Shown here piece after piece: positions 16,550 to 27,782 of a stretch of DNA of 64,000 nucleotides. Every line of letters begins with the position of its first letter. Within the stretch, counting starts at the first letter, position 1. Below the pieces are notes generated by a model. It had not been told where the DNA came from, did not search any database, and saw nothing but the letters and a program-made list of their open reading frames with translations. Source of the stretch: Cellulomonas carbonis (GTDB lineage Bacteria; Actinomycetota; Actinomycetes; Actinomycetales; Cellulomonadaceae). The DNA is taken from contig NZ_BMEB01000001.1 in the NCBI RefSeq assembly GCF_014636275.1, positions 1,045,468 to 1,109,467 of the forward strand, written 5' to 3'. The translations under genes were made by a program, and so were the position numbers.

Positions 16550-17092
16550 GGACCGTTGGCAGTGGCCTGGGCCTTCGCACGCCGGCACCGCGGACCCGGT
16601 TGCCGCGCGGCCGGGGGGCCGCAAGACCTCCTCCCCTTACGAGGACGACACGCACGGCCTCGCTTCAGCGCACTGCGCTGACCCGCCCGCCATTGGTGCC
16701 GACGGCTTCACGCGGCGAGGCGTGCGGTGATTGCCGACCCGCCGGGCGCCCCGCACGGTCGGCCCCGTCAGCACGGCACTGCACCTTGAGAACTCCACAG
16801 CGGAATGCACAACGACGCGCACACGAGCCGTCCAACCGTCACCCGGCCCGCACGAGAGGAGGTGATACGGCGCGGACCGGACGACTCAGGTCGGCGGCAT
16901 CCCCGGGGACGCCGGTGCTGGTGGAGGGGCCTCCCAGAGAGGAGGTGATACGGCACGGCCCAGCCACCAGCACACGGCGTCATCCGCACTTGCGACACCC
17001 GACTCGCCGCCAACGGGGTACGTCGAGCGCTCCGGCGCTCCGCACGACAGGTCGGCACCCCGCCGGCCTGCGTGTCCAACCCAGGAGGTCCA
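16549..17092. other. Intergenic region between divergent island operons
   Basis: This 544-base stretch has no convincing gene. It holds CACCTTGAGAACTCCACAGC at 16782-16801, resembling the TTGAGAACTCAACAG sequence common in actinobacterial rRNA leaders and spacers, which suggests a processing or antitermination element. It also holds two 22-base near-identical direct repeats (see separate entry). It must contain the promoters for the minus-strand unit and for the 119-residue gene. Confidence 0.5.
16854..16958 (+). repeat. Two direct repeats with perfect extended Shine-Dalgarno core
   Basis: GAGAGGAGGTGATACGGC followed by RCGG occurs at 16854-16875 and 16937-16958, 83 bases apart, differing at one base. 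Each contains AGGAGGTGAT, fully complementary to the 16S rRNA 3' end. A 28-codon GTG frame starts inside copy 1 (16862) and stops inside copy 2 (TGA 16946-16948). Confidence 0.7.
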
Positions 17093-17452
17093 GTGACCAC
17101 CACCACGAACCCCGACAGGATCGAGCCCGTCCGGGACGACGAGTACGCCGTCCCCCTCACGGGACTGCGTCGCACCCGCCACCTCACGCGTCTGCTCGAG
17201 ATGCGCGACATGTTCGCCCGGCTGTCCACCGAGCGGTACTGCCACAGCCTCGACGACTCCGGGGACGTCTTCACCCTCATGGCCAACGTCGAGGAGGAGA
17301 TCGCCGTCCTGTACCCCGACGTCCACGCCGCGCTTTTCCCGACCTGGGTCAGCCAGATCGGCGAGGCCGGCCACGAGCCGGGCCAGTACAACCCGCGATG
17401 CGGCATCTGCCGCGCGCACCCACGGGGCGCTCCCCTGCGCCCCGCTGCATGA
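17093..17452 (+). CDS. Unrecognised 119-residue protein with CxxC-type motif
   Basis: Begins at a GTG five bases after AGGAGG (17083-17088). The protein is acidic and helical in the middle (LLEMRDMFARLSTERYCHSL, residues 35-54) and ends in a Cys motif, CGIC, near residue 105-108, with a His after it (CRAHP), which could bind metal. No family is recognised. A strong hairpin terminator follows directly, so it is probably monocistronic. It lies between the transposase-like unit and the restriction-modification operon and may be a regulator of either. Confidence 0.6.
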   Translation: MTTTTNPDRIEPVRDDEYAVPLTGLRRTRHLTRLLEMRDMFARLSTERYCHSLDDSGDVFTLMANVEEEIAVLYPDVHAALFPTWVSQIGEAGHEPGQYNPRCGICRAHPRGAPLRPAA

Positions 17453-17457
17453 GCCCA

Positions 17458-17487
17458 GCGCCGCCACCCGACCCCGGGTGGCGGCGC
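17458..17487 (+). terminator. Hairpin terminator after the 119-residue gene
   Basis: GCGCCGCCACCCG pairs perfectly with CGGGTGGCGGCGC around a four-base loop (13-bp stem), six bases after the stop. It isolates this gene from the restriction-modification operon. Confidence 0.75.
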
Positions 17488-17523
17488 GCTTCCCGCGCCG
17501 GCCCTTCCCGTACGCGCCGAACG

Positions 17524-17536
17524 GGTGACGGTCACC
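17524..17536. promoter_or_regulatory. 13-bp palindrome GGTGACGGTCACC, copy 2
   Basis: Identical to the palindrome at 16537-16549 and located 141 bases upstream of the first methylase gene. A candidate operator for delayed or balanced expression of the restriction-modification operon. Confidence 0.4.
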
Positions 17537-17676
17537 GCAAGCGTTGCCGGCACACGCCAAGATGGGTCCGTGGCCCGAACCCCTGGCAAGCTGACCCTCC
17601 CATTCCAGAACGGCCCCTCGGTGCTCGATTTTGGGCGAAGCAGCGAGCGTCCGGCGCTGTACGGAGGTGCAAGGAG

Positions 17677-18336
17677 ATGACGGCGAAGGCTCGCCGTGTC
17701 GCCACACTGGTCAAGTCCAAGCAGCGCGTCGCCGACCACGGCGAAGTGTTCACCCCCGCCTGGCTCGTTGAGGACATGCTCAACCTAGTGGGCGAAGACG
17801 CCGCACGCATCGATGCGCGAGTGCTGGAACCCGCCTGTGGCGCGGGGAACTTCCTCGTTGCCGCACTCGCGCGCAAGCTCGCGACCGTTCACACGACCCA
17901 CGGCGGCAACGACTTCGCCCGGCGGCACTACGCGCTGTTCGCCCTCATGTGCTTGTACGGGATCGAGCTCCTCGCCGACAACGCTGGCGAGTGCCGCGAC
18001 AACCTCGCCGAGGTGTACAACGCCTTTCTCGGCGTCGCGCCCGACGACGTGTGGGCCCGGGCCGCGCGCGCCGTCCTCGCTACGAACGTCGTCCAGGGCG
18101 ACGCGCTAACGATGACGACAACCGGCGCCCGCCCGATCACGTTCGCCGAGTGGGGCTACCTGGGGAAGGGCAAGTACCAGCGCCGAGACTTCCGCTACGA
18201 CGCCCTGACACGCCGGTCGGAGTTCGAGGTCGAGGGCTCGCTGTTCGCGGACCTCGGCCACGAGTTGTTCACCCCGGCGGCGACGTTCCCGACGATGACC
18301 GTCACCGACCTCGCCGGGCAGGTGAGCGCAGCATGA
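17677..18336 (+). CDS. Adenine-specific DNA methylase-like subunit, motif I only
   Basis: 219 residues from ATG with AAGGAG directly upstream. It has the Eco57I/type IIG-like opening GEVFTPAWLVEDML and SAM-binding motif I VLEPACGAGNF (about 49-59). The catalytic motif IV (NPPY or similar) is absent, so it cannot methylate alone by the usual mechanism. The next gene has NPPY and a similar VFTPPELANTML opening, so the two look like paralogous halves of one heteromeric N6-adenine methylase. Its stop overlaps the next start (ATGA). Confidence 0.75.
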   Translation: MTAKARRVATLVKSKQRVADHGEVFTPAWLVEDMLNLVGEDAARIDARVLEPACGAGNFLVAALARKLATVHTTHGGNDFARRHYALFALMCLYGIELLADNAGECRDNLAEVYNAFLGVAPDDVWARAARAVLATNVVQGDALTMTTTGARPITFAEWGYLGKGKYQRRDFRYDALTRRSEFEVEGSLFADLGHELFTPAATFPTMTVTDLAGQVSAA

Positions 18337-19996
18337 CCCAGGCCCCCTTCGCTCTGCGCGGCCACAACCCCGACATCCTGACTTCGATCGCGAATCTGTC
18401 CAACGACGAAGTCTTCACCCCGCCCGAGCTGGCGAACACCATGCTCGACCTGGTGGCCGACCGCTGGGCGGCGGCGAACGACGGAACGAGCATCTGGGCT
18501 GACCCTGACGTCACGTTCCTTGACCCCTTCACCAAGTCGGGGGTGTTCCTGCGAGAGGTCACCCGGCGCCTCGTGGCCGGCCTCGCGCCCACCATTCCCG
18601 ACCTCAACGAGCGGGTGGACCACATCCTGACCCGACAGGTGTATGGGATTGGCATCACCAGGCTGACCTCACTGCTGGCCCGCCGCAGCGTGTACTGCTC
18701 GAAAGCCGCGAACGGGAAACACTCGATCGCCAAGTCCTTCGAGGACTCAGACGGCAACATCTGGTTCGAGCGGACTGAGCACACCTGGGCGGGCGGCCGG
18801 CGCGAGTCGCGCGTCCACCCGACCACGGGCGAAGAGCTCGTTGTCTACACGGACCGCCGCTGCCGGCACTGCGGTGCAGGCGAAGGCGACTACGGACGCG
18901 GCGAGGACCTCGAGACCCACGCCTACGCTTTCATCCACACCGACGACATCACCACTCGCATCGGCGAGATCTTTGGAGAAGCCATGCAGTTCGACGTCAT
19001 CATCGGGAACCCGCCATACCAGCTCGAGACTGAAGGTCACGGCCGTCAGGCGCGGCCGATCTACCACCTGTTCGTGGAGCAGGCGAAGAGGCTTGAACCC
19101 CGCCTGCTGACGATGATCGTCCCTTCAAGGTGGTTCTCCGGGGGCATGGGCCTTGATGACTTCCGTGAGTCCATGCTGACGGACCAGCGCCTCCGCTCCA
19201 TCGACGATTACCTCGACGCCTCGGACGTGTTCAAAGGGGGCATGGGCGGGAAAGGGGGAGTCTGCTATTTCTTGTGGGATCGAGACAGGCCCGGTCCGTG
19301 CAGGATCACTACACATCATGGGAGTAGCGAACCGTCGACGGCGACGCGTCCACTCCTGGAGGAAGGGGCCGACGTCTTCATCCGCTTCAACGAGGGAGTG
19401 TCGATCCTCAAGAAGGTCGCGGAAGTCGAAGGGCGTGGCGGCACTCTCGAACTTCCCGTCGACCGGCGGTTTCGAGACCTTGTCAGCGCCATCGGGCCTT
19501 TCGGCTTGGACAGCACGTTCAGGGGGCGTCAGCGCAAGATGGACGGAGATCTCAAGGTCTACCGAAACGGCGGGATCGGCTACATCGCGCGGGCGGACGT
19601 CACGAGGGAACAGCACGCCTTCGACAAGTGGAAGGTCTTCATCGGCCGGGCCGCGCCGGGGACGGGGAACAGGGATACCTATCCGCACCGCATCCTCAGC
19701 ACACCGTTTCTGGGCGAACCCGGGAGCATCTCATCGTGGACCTACTTGTACATCGGGCCGTTCAACTCGAGGACCGAAGCTGAGAGCGTCCTGTCCTACC
19801 TGACTTGCCGACTTACACGCTTCCTGGTGCTACTGCACAAGCCGTCGCAGGACACGACTCGCCGGGTCTACACGTTCGTGCCGACCCAGGAGTGGACGAA
19901 GACCTGGACTGACGCCGAGCTGTACGAGAAGTACGGCCTGACGGACGACGAGATCGCATTCATCGAGTACATCGTGCGTCCGATGGAGCTGACCGA

Positions 19997-20000
<4 letters not shown>
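18333..20000 (+). CDS. Eco57I-like N6-adenine DNA methyltransferase with NPPY motif
   Basis: 555 residues. Motif I is the variant FLDPFTKSGVFL (about 63-73) and the catalytic NPPY is at 226-229 in FDVIIGNPPYQ. A Cys/His pair (CRHC, about 177-180) interrupts the region between them and may bind zinc. The C-terminal 250 residues probably form the target-recognition part. It modifies adenine in a specific DNA site, most likely with the upstream motif-I subunit, and protects DNA from the helicase-nuclease encoded next. Start and stop both overlap their neighbours (ATGA and GTGA), showing a tight operon. Confidence 0.82.
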
Positions 20001-22588
<2,588 letters not shown>

Positions 22589-22660
22589 ACCGTTCCCGGG
22601 TCGCCCAGGGTGCAAGTGCGGCTCCGGCAGCGTGTCAGGGCCCGGGTGTAGAAGTCCCCC

Positions 22661-24628
22661 GTGACCAGTGAAGTGATCGGCGAGGAACCGGCGAGCGCCG
22701 GAGAGCCGCGACCTGGCCGCCGTCACCCTGGGCAGTCCATAGCGCAGGTCTTCGCTCGTGACACACGACTGGCTCACGAAGCGTCCCTGGTCTTCCTGCC
22801 CCCGGGTCAAGCCGAATTCCTGCGTGAGGACGCGCGGGCCGGGTACCTCGTGTGCCCGCTGGGTGACTGTCGGGACAACCGGTTCATCGTCTACGGCGGC
22901 ACCGAGCGCCGCCACCACTTCAAGCACCGCGGCGGGGCCGGCCATCACTCACCGGAGAGCGTCGCTCACCACACCGCCAAGCACCTGATCGCGCGATGGC
23001 TGCGCCAGCTCTACCCGGGCGCGCAGATCTTCCCCGACACCCAGGAGGTCGAGACCGGGCAGCGCCCGGACGTTCTTCTCGTGCTCGAGAACGGCACCCG
23101 GGTCGCTTACGAAGTTCAGTTCGCCTCGCTCACGGCCGCTGAGTGGCAGAGCCGGCGAGATCGCTACGCGACGCAAGGCATCAAGAACGTCTGGTTGTTC
23201 GGCGGCAGGCACTACGACCGCCTCGTTCCGGCCCGGGACGGGACCGCAGGCCAGGTCCAGCTGCACCCGGTCTTCCGCGCGGTGCTCGCCGCGGTCCACC
23301 CGGTTCTGCTGATCGACCCGTTCACCGAGACCGTCGCCCTCGGGACTGGCCAGGCCGTCGACAGGCTCCTGACTGCGGCCGGGGTGGAGCCACCCGACCT
23401 GTGGTCACCACTTGTGAGCATCGAGAAGCGCGTCGCCCTGATGGACATGCCCGCCACGAAGGGCGTCATCGACATCCCCGGCGTGCGCGAGCAGATCCAA
23501 CGAGCCAGGGCCGGGCATCCCAAGTGGCTCGACTACCTCCAGCGCGAGGCCGCGCAGCGGGACCGCGAGGAGGCGGCACTGCAACGTCGGCTTGCCGCCC
23601 ATGCGGAGGCCGAGCGCCGCGAACGCCAGCGCCGGCAGCAACTCGCACGCGAGCAGGCAGCCACCGCGGCGGCCCAAGCGCGCGCCAACGAGGCACGCCG
23701 GCAGCGGGTCGCCCGTTTGAGCGCCGCCCTCCAGGAACGCAAGGACCGGTGGCGCCCTCAGCGCGACCTCATCGAGCACGCCATCGGCATCCTCCCGGAC
23801 GTGGTTGACGCGCCCACCGAGGCTGCAGAGACCGCCATCACCACGGCGGCGCCCGACGAGTGGCGCTGGGCCGTTCTCGAGGCGCTCGCCTCCAACCACG
23901 GCTTCTCCGTCGACCCCCGCGGACTGACGGACTTCGTCCCACTGCAGGCCGCCGCGCGTCGGACCGACGCGGAGTCGCTTCTGGCCGCCTACCTCGTCCG
24001 CCTCCGGGCGGCGGGCTGGGTGTGGTTCTGGGGAGCGCACGGACCGCGGCCAGGCGAGGCGGTGCGCGTCCTCGCGGGGCTCGGGGTGCCGCCCAAGGTG
24101 CGCCGCGACAGCGCCCTGAGAGTGGTCGGAGTCCGGGTCGCGGGACCGGGTCCTGACGGGCTCCCCTACCTGCGTGACGGGACCCCCACCATGTGCTCGG
24201 TCGACAACGCACGCCGAGTGGGCATCAGCACCTGCGCTGAGGTCTGGGCCGAGGCCCACACCCAGGCCGAGGCACAGGCCATCCGAGCGGCCCTGGTCAC
24301 GACCGAAGCCGACCTCCGGCACGCCCTTGCACCGGCCCCGGCACCGCCTGACCTGAGCGCAGTTCATCGGGCGCTGCCCGCCGCCCGACAGTGGTGCGGG
24401 GCCCGGGAATGGCCGGCGTGGAAGTCGCTGCTACCGCACCTCCACGAGGCCGCGCAGCTCACGATGTACGTCCTCGAGGTGGTCCACCACGGTCAAGGCC
24501 AGCCCGGGGTGCGCCTCGGCAACTGCACAGAGGACGACGAGAAGCGGATCCTCGAGGCCCTTCGGGCATCGGGCTTCGTGACTCAGGGGTGGACAGGCTG
24601 GCAACCTACGTTCGGAGGCAGACTGTAG
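22661..24628 (+). CDS. CoiA-like nuclease fused to a long coiled coil
   Basis: 655 residues. The N-terminal part is CoiA-like: two cysteines (CPLGDC, 65-70), a His-rich HHFKH (85-89), the HHTAKHLI helix, and a PD-(D/E)XK-type core with D137 in RPDVLLV and E151/Q153 in YEVQF. The Lys-to-Gln change is normal in CoiA. Residues about 290-370 are a highly charged coiled coil (ERRERQRRQQ). The C-terminal 250 residues are not recognised. CoiA proteins act in DNA uptake or processing; here the neighbours are defence genes, so a defence nuclease is equally possible. It starts at GTG without a Shine-Dalgarno, six bases after TAGAAG. Confidence 0.65.
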   Translation: MTSEVIGEEPASAGEPRPGRRHPGQSIAQVFARDTRLAHEASLVFLPPGQAEFLREDARAGYLVCPLGDCRDNRFIVYGGTERRHHFKHRGGAGHHSPESVAHHTAKHLIARWLRQLYPGAQIFPDTQEVETGQRPDVLLVLENGTRVAYEVQFASLTAAEWQSRRDRYATQGIKNVWLFGGRHYDRLVPARDGTAGQVQLHPVFRAVLAAVHPVLLIDPFTETVALGTGQAVDRLLTAAGVEPPDLWSPLVSIEKRVALMDMPATKGVIDIPGVREQIQRARAGHPKWLDYLQREAAQRDREEAALQRRLAAHAEAERRERQRRQQLAREQAATAAAQARANEARRQRVARLSAALQERKDRWRPQRDLIEHAIGILPDVVDAPTEAAETAITTAAPDEWRWAVLEALASNHGFSVDPRGLTDFVPLQAAARRTDAESLLAAYLVRLRAAGWVWFWGAHGPRPGEAVRVLAGLGVPPKVRRDSALRVVGVRVAGPGPDGLPYLRDGTPTMCSVDNARRVGISTCAEVWAEAHTQAEAQAIRAALVTTEADLRHALAPAPAPPDLSAVHRALPAARQWCGAREWPAWKSLLPHLHEAAQLTMYVLEVVHHGQGQPGVRLGNCTEDDEKRILEALRASGFVTQGWTGWQPTFGGRL

Positions 24629-24639
24629 GGCGCTCCTCC

Positions 24640-24645
24640 TACGCT
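24640..24645 (+). promoter_or_regulatory. -10-like hexamer of the PD-(D/E)XK-like gene
   Basis: TACGCT is exactly six bases before the GTG at 24652, with no ribosome site, so a leaderless transcript is predicted. It gives this gene and the coupled glycosylase their own promoter. Confidence 0.45.
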
Positions 24646-24651
24646 GGCCGC

Positions 24652-25215
24652 GTGGAACGACCGAGCGACGACACGCGGCGCACAGGGAGCACGACCCCGC
24701 CGGGACGAGCGGCGGAGCTCCTCTCCGCTCTGGCCGAGTACCGGAGCGCCAGGCGCCGATTACTGGACTTGCTCGGCTTGACTGCCAGCAACCGCGATCC
24801 GGTGCCGGAGCTGGCCGAGCACCTCGTGGCCGGCCTGCTTGGCGGCCAGATCGCCGCGTCGCGGGTCCAGGCCGGCTGGGACGTCATGACGGCAGATGGG
24901 ACCGTCCAGGTCCGCACCCTGTCGAACACCGACACCGACAGGTGGGTGAACGAGCACGTGGTCCGATCCGTGGCCGGCGTCGACCGCTACGCGCTGGTCA
25001 TCCTGGAGGACCTGACGGTCTCAGCCGTCCTCGTCTTCCCCGGGGACCTGACCCGGGTAGGAACCCTGCTGGGCAAGCGGCACGGCGACCAGGCCGCCAC
25101 GCTGCAGTTGACCCGGCAGGACTTCATCCACCTCATGGCCGACCGGGCCGGGGCGGCTACCGCAGGAGTGCAGATCTGGACGCCCTCCGAGCTCCAGGGT
25201 GAGACGCCCTCGTGA
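24652..25215 (+). CDS. PD-(D/E)XK-like protein of unknown function
   Basis: 187 residues. After a polar N-terminus, the stretch VPELAEHLVAGLLGG, then WDVMTADGTVQVRTLSN, fits a restriction-endonuclease-like fold: a Glu in the first helix, Asp on the second strand, and xVQV(K/R) on the third, with Arg in place of Lys. A few related annotated proteins would be needed to confirm this. Its stop overlaps the start of the Mug-type glycosylase gene, so the two are co-translated. Together they could recognise and process altered or foreign DNA, which is inference from pairing. Confidence 0.5.
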   Translation: MERPSDDTRRTGSTTPPGRAAELLSALAEYRSARRRLLDLLGLTASNRDPVPELAEHLVAGLLGGQIAASRVQAGWDVMTADGTVQVRTLSNTDTDRWVNEHVVRSVAGVDRYALVILEDLTVSAVLVFPGDLTRVGTLLGKRHGDQAATLQLTRQDFIHLMADRAGAATAGVQIWTPSELQGETPS

Positions 25216-25748
25216 TCGGCCATCAGGTCAACGTCGCCCTGGACGGGGAGCTGATCGTCACGCTCGCGGACCTGTGGCCGGAGCCGTGCAGGGCCGTGAT
25301 CGTCGGAGTGAACCCCGCGCCGCGGAGCGTGGAAGCTGGTCACTACTACCAGGGGTCCGATGGCCGAAGGGCCATGTCGCGTCTGCGCGCTGCCGGGTTG
25401 CTTCCGCCCGCTGGTGGCGGGTTCACCGACGACGAGGCGGTGGCGGCGGGCATCGGCTTCACCGATGTCGTCAAGCGACCGACGCGACGGTCCACCGATC
25501 TGGCCGGACGGGAACTGGAGGAGGGCCGTGCGCGCCTACGAGCGGAGCTGGCGGCTCGCCGGGTTCCGCTCGTCGTCTGTGTCTTCAAGCCCGCCGTCGA
25601 GGCACTCCTTGGCCGGGCGGTCGCGCCTGGCTTTCAACCCAAGGAGTTCGCCGGCTCCCAGGTCTTCCGAATGCCAGGGCCCTACGCGCCGACTGCTGAT
25701 GCTGCGCGGGTGATGCAGGAACTCGCGGAACACCTTGACGGCCGCTGA
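25212..25748 (+). CDS. Mug/TDG-type uracil/mismatch DNA glycosylase family protein
   Basis: 178 residues from a GTG overlapping the previous stop. Motifs match the mismatch-specific glycosylase family: AVIVGVNPAPRSVEAGHYY (catalytic-loop region, with the Asn of GVNP), GIGFTDVVKRPTRRSTDL (second conserved block) and LVVCVFKPAVEALLG. These enzymes flip out and excise uracil or damaged pyrimidine from mispairs. Coupling to a PD-(D/E)XK-like gene inside a defence-rich island is unusual; it may excise modified bases of phage DNA, which is speculation. A housekeeping repair role picked up by the island is the alternative. Confidence 0.8.
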   Translation: MIGHQVNVALDGELIVTLADLWPEPCRAVIVGVNPAPRSVEAGHYYQGSDGRRAMSRLRAAGLLPPAGGGFTDDEAVAAGIGFTDVVKRPTRRSTDLAGRELEEGRARLRAELAARRVPLVVCVFKPAVEALLGRAVAPGFQPKEFAGSQVFRMPGPYAPTADAARVMQELAEHLDGR

Positions 25749-25859
25749 ACTTGCGCAGAGGGCTCCGGGCGGCGAGGCGATGCGCCCTGCTGTGACCACC
25801 GTGGAGTCCTGAACCGACCGGCCCTTGCGCCCCTTGGGCACGCCGACACAGTCCCCGGC

Positions 25860-26105
25860 ATGACGAGAACCGATCACATCCGACCCTGCCCCACATGCCA
25901 GCACGACCACGACGCACACGTGCTCGTCATGGTCCGCGAAGACCCTGCGCCCATGGGCGTCATGCTTTGCCCGCAGTGCCCGTGCAGCAGCACGTGGCGC
26001 GCCAACACAAGAGCCAGCACCCCGGCCCAGGTCAGCGAGACACGACGTCTCGTCACCGAGCGCCTGCGGCGGGATGGCTACCCGCTCCCGGAATGCCTCC
26101 GGTAA
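25860..26105 (+). CDS. Small zinc-ribbon-like protein
   Basis: 81 residues with two CxxC knuckles: CPTC at about residues 10-13 and CPQC at about 37-40, plus CSST after it and a His-rich DHDAH between. The spacing suits one zinc ribbon. The C-terminal third is basic and helical (ETRRLVTERLRRDGYPLP). CACAGT lies seven bases before the ATG. It is the last gene before the island-end terminator. No family or role is recognised; a DNA- or RNA-binding accessory protein is plausible. Confidence 0.55.
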   Translation: MTRTDHIRPCPTCQHDHDAHVLVMVREDPAPMGVMLCPQCPCSSTWRANTRASTPAQVSETRRLVTERLRRDGYPLPECLR

Positions 26106-26112
26106 CAGACGA

Positions 26113-26142
26113 CGAGGGGGCCTGGATTACCCAGGTCCCCTC
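26113..26142 (+). terminator. Hairpin terminator at the right end of the island
   Basis: CGAGGGG-G-CCTGG pairs with CCAGG-T-CCCCTCG around ATTAC, a 13-bp stem with one G-T, eight bases behind the small zinc-ribbon gene. It is followed by TTGCATTT. Confidence 0.8.
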
Positions 26143-26320
26143 GTTGCATTTCGGCGAAGGCGGCGGGAGCGGGTGTCCGAATTGTCCGGGTGCTGTTTTC
26201 GCCGCCAGAGGGTTCGACTTCGGATTGCACTTCGTAGAAAACGTGCCCCGACCTGCAGCGGCGCGAATCCACGAAAACCCCACCGCCCTGCGCGCGCCCC
26301 GCGTGCACGCAGGCGACATC

Positions 26321-26356
26321 AAGGCCGTCGTCCCTCTCGCCAGGGGCGGCGGCCTT
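26321..26356. terminator. Hairpin between island and flavoprotein gene
   Basis: AAGGCCGTCGTCCCT pairs with AGGGGCGGCGGCCTT (two G-T pairs). On the minus strand it follows the flavoprotein stop; on the plus strand it could be the original terminator of ssrA left behind the island. The 165 bases before it (26150-26310) are less GC-rich than the rest and hold no gene. Confidence 0.65.
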
Positions 26357-26397
26357 CGTGCGTCGTCGACCCGTCCGCCGTGACGAGGCGTCCGCCG

Positions 26398-27627
26398 TCA
26401 CGCGCCGGTGCCGGCGCGCCCGAGCCACGCGAGCGCGCCGTGCGCGGCCGCGACCCCCGTGCTGAACGACGCCTGCAGGAGGTATCCCCCGGTCGGCGCC
26501 TCCCAGTCCAGCATCTCGCCCGCGACGAACGTCCCGGGCAGCGCGCGGAGCATGAACCCCGTGTCGACCTCCGACCACCGGATGCCGCCCGCCGTCGAGA
26601 TCGCCCGGTCGACCGGCATGGTCCCGTGGACCTCGACGGGGACCGCCTTGATCAGCGCGGCGGCTGTCGCCGCCCGCGTCGGCAGCGCGCCACCACCGGC
26701 CTCGCGCAGGAGCGCGATCCCGACCGGGTCCAGACCGACGGCCCGCCGCAACCACGTGGCGCCGGAGTCCTTGGGGCGGCGGTTCTCGAGCCTGCGGGTG
26801 AGGCGTTCGACGTCGACGTCGGGCCGCAGGTCGACCTCGACGACGCACCGCCCACCGCGGTCGAGCGCGGCCCGGATCGCCGCACCGATCGCGTAGACCG
26901 GCCCACCCTCGAGCCCGGTCGTGGTGACCATCGCGTCCCCGCGCGACGACGCAACTCCGGGGACCGCGACGCCGACCTGCTTGAGCGGCGTGCCGGCGAA
27001 CCGCTCCGCGAACACGTCGCTCCACGCGACCCGCACGCCGACGTTGGCCGGCCGGAGGTCCGACACGGCCACGCCCCGGGAAGCGAAGAGCGGCACCCAG
27101 CTCCCGTCCGAGCCGAGCCGCGGCCACGACGCACCCCCGAGCGCGAAGACGGTGACGTCGCTCCTGACCTCGATGCGCTCGCCGTCCCGTCCGACGAGGA
27201 CCAGACCCATCCCGTCGTCGGTCCACCCCGTCCACCTGTGACGTCGCTCGATCGTCACGCCCAGCTCGTCGAGGCGCGTCAACCAGGCGCGGACGAGCGG
27301 CGTGGCTCGGAAGGACTGCGGGAACACCCGGCCGCTCGAGCCCACGAAGGTCGGCTCGCCCAGCTCCGCGCACCACGTGCGCAGCGCCGTCGGCCCGAAC
27401 ACCTCGAGCGCCGGCTGCAGCACGTCGGCGGAACGCCCGTACCGCCCGAGCATGGGCCGAAGGCCCTCGGAGTGGGTGATGTTGAGGCCGCCGTGACCGG
27501 CGAGGAGCAGCTTGCGCGCGGGTGACGGCATCCTGTCGTGCACCGTGACGGCGACGCCGGCGCGGGCGAGCACCTCGGCGGCGATCAGGCCCGCGGGCCC
27601 GCCCCCGACGACGGCCGCGGTGCTCAC
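26398..27627 (-). CDS. FAD-dependent oxidoreductase of the HI0933/TIGR03862 type
   Basis: 409 residues from GTG. The N-terminal dinucleotide-binding motif is VVGGGPAGLIAAEVL, followed by the family block KLLLAGHGGLNITHSE. The C-terminal FAD contact reads FVAGEMLDWEAPTGGYLLQASFSTG (positions about 370-394), which is diagnostic of this flavoprotein group. The biochemical role of the family is not established. Longer frames upstream run into non-coding sequence. It is the first ordinary chromosomal gene right of the island. Confidence 0.88.
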   Translation of the reverse strand: MSTAAVVGGGPAGLIAAEVLARAGVAVTVHDRMPSPARKLLLAGHGGLNITHSEGLRPMLGRYGRSADVLQPALEVFGPTALRTWCAELGEPTFVGSSGRVFPQSFRATPLVRAWLTRLDELGVTIERRHRWTGWTDDGMGLVLVGRDGERIEVRSDVTVFALGGASWPRLGSDGSWVPLFASRGVAVSDLRPANVGVRVAWSDVFAERFAGTPLKQVGVAVPGVASSRGDAMVTTTGLEGGPVYAIGAAIRAALDRGGRCVVEVDLRPDVDVERLTRRLENRRPKDSGATWLRRAVGLDPVGIALLREAGGGALPTRAATAAALIKAVPVEVHGTMPVDRAISTAGGIRWSEVDTGFMLRALPGTFVAGEMLDWEAPTGGYLLQASFSTGVAAAHGALAWLGRAGTGA

Positions 27628-27782
27628 CGGCCCACCGGTCCACGGGCGTGCGTGCGGTGCGGCATCCGCGGAACGTACCTCACGGCCCGCGTGTGATGGG
27701 CGCGTTGACGCGGGGTAGCGGACGGAGGTCGCCACGGGACGCAGGCGCCGACGCGCCCAGGGTGAGGTGCTACCGTCGAACG

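Noticed and set aside
16600..18336. Long plus-strand open frame reading into the first methylase gene
   Set aside because: The part before 17677 has an Arg/Pro-rich shadow composition and crosses another well-supported gene and its terminator. The methylase start with AAGGAG at 17677 is convincing.
26210..26217. GGGTTCGA, matching the tmRNA T-loop, as a possible attR of the island
   Set aside because: Only eight bases match; the following sequence diverges from the tmRNA 3' end and lacks the acceptor-stem part. It is too short to call an attachment site.
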